Assembly: GCA_051747385.1 (NCBI GenBank)
Contig: JBNJGB010000014.1
Coordinates: forward strand, 62,001 to 126,000
Direction of reading: 5' to 3'
DNA length: 64,000 bases
Source: JBNJGB01 sp051747385
GTDB lineage: Bacteria > Myxococcota_A > UBA9042 > PHBI01 > JACKFB01
In this document: positions 59,354 through 64,000 of the stretch, piece after piece
Layout of the letters: every line of letters begins with the position of its first letter
How positions within the stretch are numbered: position 1 is the first letter of the stretch
Made by a program: the position numbers and the translations under genes
The notes under the pieces: model-generated
Database searches by the model: none
The model's input: only the letters and a program-made list of their open reading frames with translations
What the model was told of the DNA's origin: nothing

Positions 59354-61705
59354 ATGAACGCCACGACCCGGACGACCCTGGCCCTCCTCTTCGCCCTCCT
59401 GCTCGCCCTCGCCGCCTGCGATGACGACGGCGGCGACTCCTCTGCAGCCGACACCGTCGGCCCCGACGCGACGGGCGACGTGCCCGCGGACGCTGCGGAC
59501 GACGCCACGACGGACGCCGAAGAGGACACCGGCCCGCCGCCACCCCTGGTCATCGACGACCTCCGGGACCTGGCGTCCCTGGTCGACCCGATGATCGGCT
59601 CGGACGGGTCGGGCAACGTGATCCCCGGCGCGCTCGTGCCCCACGGGATGATCCGGGTGAGCCCGGACACGGACTCGGGGGCCGGGAGCATCGCCGCCTA
59701 CGAGTACGACGACCCACACATCCAGGGCTTCACCCACACGCACCTGGAGGGCCCGGGCGGGTCCTCGAACGGCTACAGCCAGATCCTGCTGATGCCCACG
59801 ACCGGGTCCCTGGCGACGGAGAGCAAGGAGTACCAGTCCGCGTTCTCCCACGACACCGAGGCGGCGGAGGCGGGCTACTACGCGGTGACCCTGGACGATC
59901 ACGCCGTCGACGTGGAGGTCACGGCGGCCGCGCACTCCGGCGTCCACCGGTACGTGTTCCCGGAGAGCGACGAGGCCCGGGTGCTCCTGGACCTCGACCA
60001 CTCCAACGGCCTGGCGCGGGGCGGCTCCATCGAGGCTGTGGACGACCGGACCCTCCAGGGCTTCGGGGACTACAACCTCCACCCGGCCCTCGACTTCGTC
60101 CTGCAGGACGGCACCACGGGCGAGACCACGGTCTACTTCTACGCCCGCTTCGACCGGCCCTTCGAGGAGGTGGACTTCTGGGGCGACAGCGGCGACCGCG
60201 TGGACGGCGCCTGGGTCCGCTTCGCGACCGACGCCGGGGACGCCGTCGAGGTGCGTATCGGCATCTCCTTCATCAGCGTGGAGCAGGCGCGGACCAACAT
60301 GGAGGCCGAGGTGGCCGAGCGCTCCTTCGAGGAGGTGCGCCAGGCCGCCTGGGACACCTGGAACGAGCGCCTGAACCGGATCCGGGTGGAGGGCGACGAG
60401 GACCACCGGCGAGCGTTCTACACGGCGCTGTACCACCACATGTTCCAGCCGGCCGATCACACGGAGGTCGGCGGCCGATTCCACAGCGCCGCGGACGGCG
60501 TGGGCGACGTGTTCGACGCCGAGGGGCGCCGCTTCTACACCGACGACTGGTGCATGTGGGACACCTTCCGGACCACCCACCCGCTCGCGACCCTCGTCGA
60601 GCCCGAGACCCGCGGCGACGTCGTCTGGTCGATGCTGCACCTGTACGACCAGGGCGGCTGGCTGCCCAAGTGCACCTGGCACGCCGCCGGGTACTCGCGC
60701 GTGATGATCGGCAACCACGCCATCCCCATCATCGTGGACCCCTGGGTGAAGGGCGTCCGGGACTTCGACCCCGACCTCGCGTGGGAGGCGATGCTCAAGG
60801 CGTCGACCGAGGACAACGACAACCCGGCCTCCGAGGGCGCGTGCGGGTACTTCAACCTGGGCACCGTCCCGGCGTACCTGGACCTGGGGTGGGTCCCGCG
60901 GGAGTGCGACTCCCACCAGTCGGCGTCCATGACGCTGGAGCACGCCTACAACGACTGGGTCATGGCGCAGATGGCCGACGCCCTGGGCCTCGAGGACGAG
61001 CGCGAGCGCTTCCTGGAGCGGGCCGGGAACTTCCGGAACCACTGGAACCCCGAGCACGGCTTCATGCAGGGCCGCCGCGCCGACGGGACCTGGGTCGAGC
61101 CCTTCGATCCCACGGACGACCGGGACGCGAACGACTTCTGCGAGGCCACGTCCTGGATCTACTCGTTCTTCGTGCCCCACGACGTCCCGGCCCTCGTCGA
61201 GCTGATGGGGGGTGAGGAGGCGTTCGTGGAGCGGCTGGACACGTTCTTCGCCGATGACCACTACGAGCAGTCGAACCAGCCGAGCTGGCACATCCCGTGG
61301 CTGTACAACTTCGCCGGGCGGCCCGACAAGACGCAGGCGCGGGTCCGTGAGGTCCTGGACACCGAGTACGGCACGGCGCCGAACGGGCTGCCGGGGAACG
61401 ACGACGCCGGCTCCATGTCCGCCTGGTACGTGCTGAGCGCCCTGGGCCTCTACCCCGTGGCCCCCGGCGGGACCACCTATCAGCTCGGGAGCCCCCTGTT
61501 CGACCGGGCCACCCTGCACCTGCACCCGGGCTGGTACGACGGCGGCACCTTCGTCATCGAGACCGTGAACAACGGGCCGGACCACGTGTACGTCCAGTCG
61601 GCGACCCTGAACGGCGAGCCGCTCGAGGCCATGGAGATCGACCACGCCGACCTGGCGGCCGGCGGGACCCTGGTCCTGGAGATGGGCCCGGCCCCTCCCG
61701 AGTAG
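59354..61705 (+). CDS. GH92 family alpha-mannosidase lipoprotein
   Basis: 783 residues. Lipobox LALAAC (Cys22), acidic linker, then the two-domain GH92 enzyme. Signatures are DPMIGSDGSGNVIPGALVPH, GFTHTHLEGPGG, YTALYHHMFQPADHTEVGGR, FYTDDWCMWDTFRTTHPLAT, AGYSRVMIGNHAIPII and GNDDAGSMSAWYVLSALGLY near residue 680. GH92 enzymes are Ca-dependent exo-alpha-mannosidases that trim alpha-1,2/1,3/1,4-mannose from glycans. The lipid anchor suggests use at the cell surface. No other carbohydrate-degradation gene is next to it, unlike Bacteroidota clusters. Confidence 0.93.
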   Translation: MNATTRTTLALLFALLLALAACDDDGGDSSAADTVGPDATGDVPADAADDATTDAEEDTGPPPPLVIDDLRDLASLVDPMIGSDGSGNVIPGALVPHGMIRVSPDTDSGAGSIAAYEYDDPHIQGFTHTHLEGPGGSSNGYSQILLMPTTGSLATESKEYQSAFSHDTEAAEAGYYAVTLDDHAVDVEVTAAAHSGVHRYVFPESDEARVLLDLDHSNGLARGGSIEAVDDRTLQGFGDYNLHPALDFVLQDGTTGETTVYFYARFDRPFEEVDFWGDSGDRVDGAWVRFATDAGDAVEVRIGISFISVEQARTNMEAEVAERSFEEVRQAAWDTWNERLNRIRVEGDEDHRRAFYTALYHHMFQPADHTEVGGRFHSAADGVGDVFDAEGRRFYTDDWCMWDTFRTTHPLATLVEPETRGDVVWSMLHLYDQGGWLPKCTWHAAGYSRVMIGNHAIPIIVDPWVKGVRDFDPDLAWEAMLKASTEDNDNPASEGACGYFNLGTVPAYLDLGWVPRECDSHQSASMTLEHAYNDWVMAQMADALGLEDERERFLERAGNFRNHWNPEHGFMQGRRADGTWVEPFDPTDDRDANDFCEATSWIYSFFVPHDVPALVELMGGEEAFVERLDTFFADDHYEQSNQPSWHIPWLYNFAGRPDKTQARVREVLDTEYGTAPNGLPGNDDAGSMSAWYVLSALGLYPVAPGGTTYQLGSPLFDRATLHLHPGWYDGGTFVIETVNNGPDHVYVQSATLNGEPLEAMEIDHADLAAGGTLVLEMGPAPPE

Positions 61706-61717
61706 CCCCCACCCGCC

Positions 61718-61747
61718 GGGGTCAAACCTACTCACTTCTCACTTTTC
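61718..61747. repeat. 28-bp dispersed repeat, copy 3
   Basis: GGGGTCAAACCTACTCACTT plus CTCACTTTTC, 13 bases after the GH92 stop. Same orientation as copy 2 at 50197 with two substitutions. A separate hairpin, GCCCGC/GCGGGC, follows at about 61770-61785. Confidence 0.75.
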
Positions 61748-61792
61748 GGCGCGCGCACCCGCCCGCCTGGCGGGCTCGATGGTTCGGGTCGT

Positions 61793-62047
61793 GACCGCCG
61801 GGGACGGCTCACAATTCGTCAACATGTCGCAGGACAAAGGGCTCGCGCAAAGACGCGAAGACGCAAAGCAAGGCGGCATGCTTCGGCCCGATGTGCTCGC
61901 TGTGGGCCGGCCGGTGACCCGACAGTCCCGGCCGAACCTGCGTGCAAGCGGTTCACTGGCCTTCGGGTCTTGGCGGCTTGGCGCGCGATTCTCCGCGAGA
62001 CCGCGGCATCCCGAGACGTGTAGGACTGTGAGCCGGGGACGGCGATC
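61793..62047. mobile_element. MITE-like element, copy B (255 bp)
   Basis: It aligns end to end with copy A (38094-38350), by eye roughly 85% identical. The left end is GACCGCCGGGGACGGCTCAC; the right end is the complement with one change in the outermost block. It contains the core GCGCAAAGACGCGAAGACGC and no coding frame. It sits in a 611-bp gene-free region (61706-62316) together with three other repeats. Confidence 0.8.
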
Positions 62048-62110
62048 CCGCTGCGCCTTGCCCACGTTCTCCGTGCCCTTGCGGCTGGTGCCTTGGCGCG
62101 AGCGCATCGG
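62041..62110. repeat. Inverted copy of the 44938 core-repeat derivative
   Basis: The reverse complement reads GCTCGCGCCAAGGCACCAGC, CGCAAGGGCACGGAG and ends ATCGCCGTCC, matching 44938-45006. It shares its last bases with the right end of MITE copy B, so the two are nested or joined. Confidence 0.65.
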
Positions 62111-62130
62111 ACCGCGTGAGGGGTGCGTTT

Positions 62131-62221
62131 GACCTGAGTTTCTCACAAGACGTCGAGCGAAGCGCCGGGAGACGCGGGTGGATCCCAAGCTGCAGCCGGC
62201 GGATGGTGAGAAATGCAGGTT
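62131..62221. repeat. 91-bp unit with 16-bp inverted ends
   Basis: GACCTGAGTTTCTCAC (62131-62146) and GTGAGAAATGCAGGTT (62206-62221) pair at 13 of 16 positions and enclose a 59-base segment. It looks like another small inverted-repeat element just upstream of the metalloprotease gene. No coding content. Confidence 0.5.
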
Positions 62222-62316
62222 AAGTCCCGTCGCCTCGCGACCGTGGTGTCCGGGTGCGCGCCGCCGCAGCGGTGCACCGACGCCGCGGGTCCGGCCCGCG
62301 AGGAGGACCCCGAGCC

Positions 62317-63291
62317 TTGCACCGCTGGATCACGACGCTCTGCGCCGGATGGACCCTCCTGCTCGCGGCGCTGCCCGCCGCGGCCGCGGACCTGGGGCCG
62401 GTCGCGTATCACTCGCCGGAGGCCACCGCGGACCTGACCCCGACCGAACGGGAGGAGCTCGCGTGGCTGTGGCAGGCGGACTGCCGTGTCCTGAGCCTGT
62501 CGAGCGCGCAGCGGCAGGTCCTCGACGGCGCCGTCGAGCACGTGCGCTCCGTGCTGGCGGACCGGCGACTCCAGGCGATGATCCGCGCCAAGGAGGACTG
62601 GCGCCTGGCCGACGGCGACGCCTGGACGGTCGACGCCGCCGCCGGGCAGCGCGTCCTGGAGCTCCTGGATGCCGCGACCTCCGATCGCCGCGTGGGGATC
62701 TTCACGTACGAGCGAACGCCGGAGCACCCGTGCGACCTGCCGGTCGCCAACGGCGACATCCACGCCTACACGGTGGACACGCAGCCCGTGATCCTCTTCC
62801 ACCGCGCCTACCTGCAGCGGCAGGTGCACGCGGAGGACCTGGACGCGGGCCGGCGCCGGCTGGCCCGGACGCTGCTACACGAGACCCTGCACGTCCTGGG
62901 CTTCCGACATCCGGGGACCGTCGACGCCCGGGCGGGGGCGACCTACGCGAGCACCGTCCCGGTCTGGCTGGGCTGCGCAGTCGAGCACTGGCCCGACGCC
63001 GAGTACGTCCGGAGCGCCTGCCACCTCGCGGAGCCCTCCCGGCCGGCGTCCGCCCACCGGGACGCCTGCCGCCCGACGAGCCGGGTCGCCGGCCTGCGCA
63101 CGGATCAGGAGGTCCGCGTGAAGGTGCGCCGGTGGTGGACGACGGCCGTGGTCCGCGAGGTCGACGCGACCTCCGGCCGCGCGCGCGTCCGCTGGCCGTC
63201 CCACGAGCACGAGGCCTGGGTCGACGGCTGCCGGATTCGCGCAGAGCGGCCACGCACCGCCGGGGTCACGGCTCCGCCGGCGACTCGATGA
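62317..63291 (+). CDS. Secreted zinc metalloprotease (HExxHxxGxxH) with C-terminal Tudor/SH3-like domain
   Basis: 324 residues. I choose TTG 62317 because a signal peptide follows directly (LCAGWTLLLAALPAAAA, cleavage near 24) and GAGGAGG is about 11 bases upstream; an upstream ATG (62254) would add an Arg-rich run before the signal. The metzincin-type site is LLHETLHVLGFRHPG (about 187-200). Cys-containing segments (RVLSLSS preceded by DCR; LGCAVEHW; RSACHLAE) suggest disulfides. The last 60 residues (LRTDQEVRVKVRRWWTTAVV, RVRWPSHEHEAWVDGCRIRA) look like a Tudor/Agenet barrel, unusual for a secreted protein. Its 3' end overlaps the convergent OmpA-family gene by 26 bases. Confidence 0.72.
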   Translation: MHRWITTLCAGWTLLLAALPAAAADLGPVAYHSPEATADLTPTEREELAWLWQADCRVLSLSSAQRQVLDGAVEHVRSVLADRRLQAMIRAKEDWRLADGDAWTVDAAAGQRVLELLDAATSDRRVGIFTYERTPEHPCDLPVANGDIHAYTVDTQPVILFHRAYLQRQVHAEDLDAGRRRLARTLLHETLHVLGFRHPGTVDARAGATYASTVPVWLGCAVEHWPDAEYVRSACHLAEPSRPASAHRDACRPTSRVAGLRTDQEVRVKVRRWWTTAVVREVDATSGRARVRWPSHEHEAWVDGCRIRAERPRTAGVTAPPATR

Positions 63292-64000
63292 CGACCTCCA
63301 CCCGCCGGTTGGCCTCCCGACCCTCCATGGTCGTACTCGACTCGATGGGCTTGCTGGCACCATAGCCCGTCGCCCGGATGCGATCCGCGTCGATCCCGCG
63401 GGCGACCAGGTAGCCCCGGACGACCTGCGCGCGCTCCTGGGAAAGCGCCATGCTCCACGCATCCAGCCGCGCCGCGTCCGTGTGGACCTCCACCCGGACC
63501 ACCCGGTCGGGGAGCTGCTTGATGAAGACCGCCAGGAGCGCCAGGCGCTCGAACGCGGGCGGCAGCAGGTCCGACGCGTTCTGCGCGAACAGGGACTCCG
63601 AGGGCAGGCGCACGAGGATGGCGCCCTCCTCCATGTCGCGCACGCTGGCCACGCGCTCCAGGCGCTCCCGGGCATCGAGCATCCGGGCCTCGGCCTGGAT
63701 GTGCTTCATCCGCTCCGCGCGGCTGGGGCTCGGCTCGCCCGGCGTCTCCCCGGGGCCGCGGAGCTCGCGGGCCTGCTCGCCGCGCAGGGCCCCCGCCAGG
63801 GCCTCGTGACTCCGGCGGGCCGTGGCGACGCGCCGCCGCTGCAGGGTGAGCCGGGCCTGGACGTCCGCGAGCTGGGCCCGTCGCAGGGCCACGTACGCCC
63901 GCGTCCGCGTGACCTCGTCGTCCCCGTACCGCTCGAAAGCACGCTCGGCCCGGTCCAGGGCCGCCTTGGCGTCCATCACGGCGTCGGGCGCCAGGTCGTG
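63266..64000 (-). CDS. OmpA-family protein with DUF4398-like helical N-terminus (5' end outside window)
   Basis: The visible 244 codons are open to the window edge; an internal GTG at 63979 is not the true start. The N-terminal part is coiled-coil-like helices (MDAKAALDRAERAFERYGDD, LRRAQLADVQARLTLQRRR), typical of DUF4398 domains preceding OmpA. The OmpA domain follows: LVRLPSESLFAQNASDLLPP, VEVHTDAARLDAWSMALSQE (where canonical GHTDxxG has VHTDAAR), RAQVVRGYLVARGIDADRIR, ATGYGASKPI and EANRRVEVVI with the peptidoglycan-binding Asp/Arg. It anchors the envelope to the cell wall. The Gly to Val change in GHTD is minor. Confidence 0.88.
   Translation of the reverse strand, partial: HDLAPDAVMDAKAALDRAERAFERYGDDEVTRTRAYVALRRAQLADVQARLTLQRRRVATARRSHEALAGALRGEQARELRGPGETPGEPSPSRAERMKHIQAEARMLDARERLERVASVRDMEEGAILVRLPSESLFAQNASDLLPPAFERLALLAVFIKQLPDRVVRVEVHTDAARLDAWSMALSQERAQVVRGYLVARGIDADRIRATGYGASKPIESSTTMEGREANRRVEVVIESPAEP

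Noticed and set aside
55245..59543. 1432-residue minus-strand open frame opposite the Cys-rich lipoprotein
   Set aside because: Shadow of the plus-strand gene; no domain or signal peptide, and the repeat pattern is the reverse of the CDDGDPC units.

Overview
This is a GC-rich, gene-dense window from a bacterium that looks like a Myxococcota / former Deltaproteobacteria member. The evidence is the very high GC, many lipoproteins with acidic Asp/Pro/Ala-rich linkers after the lipobox, two giant lipoproteins built from Myxococcota-style Cys-rich repeats (CGDGxC and CDDGDPCTDDxC types), a large Ser/Thr kinase fused to an ATPase, PilZ-like proteins and an OmpA-family protein. No rRNA, tRNA or CRISPR array was found. 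Both edges cut genes: a norQ-like gene on the left and an OmpA-family gene on the right.

Layout. 0-2.2 kb: minus-strand nitric-oxide reductase genes norC-norB-(norQ-like), where NorC carries an extra cytochrome c domain. 2.3-2.9 kb: a decayed IS66-type transposase. 3-13.1 kb: a PLC-like lipoprotein, tex, a peroxiredoxin-like SELENOPROTEIN gene (in-frame TGA at 6564 followed by a SECIS-like hairpin), envelope proteins, ybaK/yggT and a 969-residue Cys-rich lipoprotein. 13.1-15.1 kb: a scar zone with a Cys-rich gene tail, an IS3-type integrase fragment, a beta-helix fragment, an odd TTG-start lipoprotein and a 5'-truncated leuD. 15.2-21.2 kb: a carotenoid oxygenase and a 1271-residue kinase/ATPase regulator. 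21.4-24.05 kb: a compact four-gene polyamine operon (speD, pyruvoyl arginine decarboxylase, speE, speB) with overlapping starts and stops, which encodes arginine to agmatine to putrescine to spermidine. 24.05-26.2 kb: convergent NAD-salvage genes pncA-pncB.

26.3-46.8 kb is mostly core genes: a YihY/BrkB membrane protein, a PAS-GGDEF-EAL protein, DoxX, an aldehyde dehydrogenase, a 1-Cys peroxiredoxin, HU, an SDR, a CTP-dependent lipid-kinase-like protein, MscS, a radical SAM protein, a di-heme peroxidase lipoprotein, an acyl-CoA synthetase, a cytidylate-kinase-like protein and YaaA. 46.9-64 kb is more accessory: a beta-rich protein of unknown function, two patatin-like phospholipases, DUF72 and DUF523 proteins, a TPR protein with a membrane protein, a 1229-residue lipoprotein containing what looks like a catalytically dead legumain/caspase-fold domain plus Cys-rich repeats, a GH92 mannosidase lipoprotein, and a secreted HExxHxxGxxH protease with a Tudor/SH3-like tail.

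Between genes there is a notable population of small repeats: two ~256-bp MITE-like elements with terminal inverted repeats (38094-38350 and 61793-62047), solo or partial derivatives of them, a GCGCAAAGACGC-type core repeat, a 28-bp repeat at three gene 3' ends, and two copies of a (GGGCAA)n plus hairpin element. The strongest candidates for follow-up are the selenoprotein with its SECIS, the MITE family, the pseudo-peptidase lipoprotein and the diheme NorC. All similarity statements are by eye; no database search was run.
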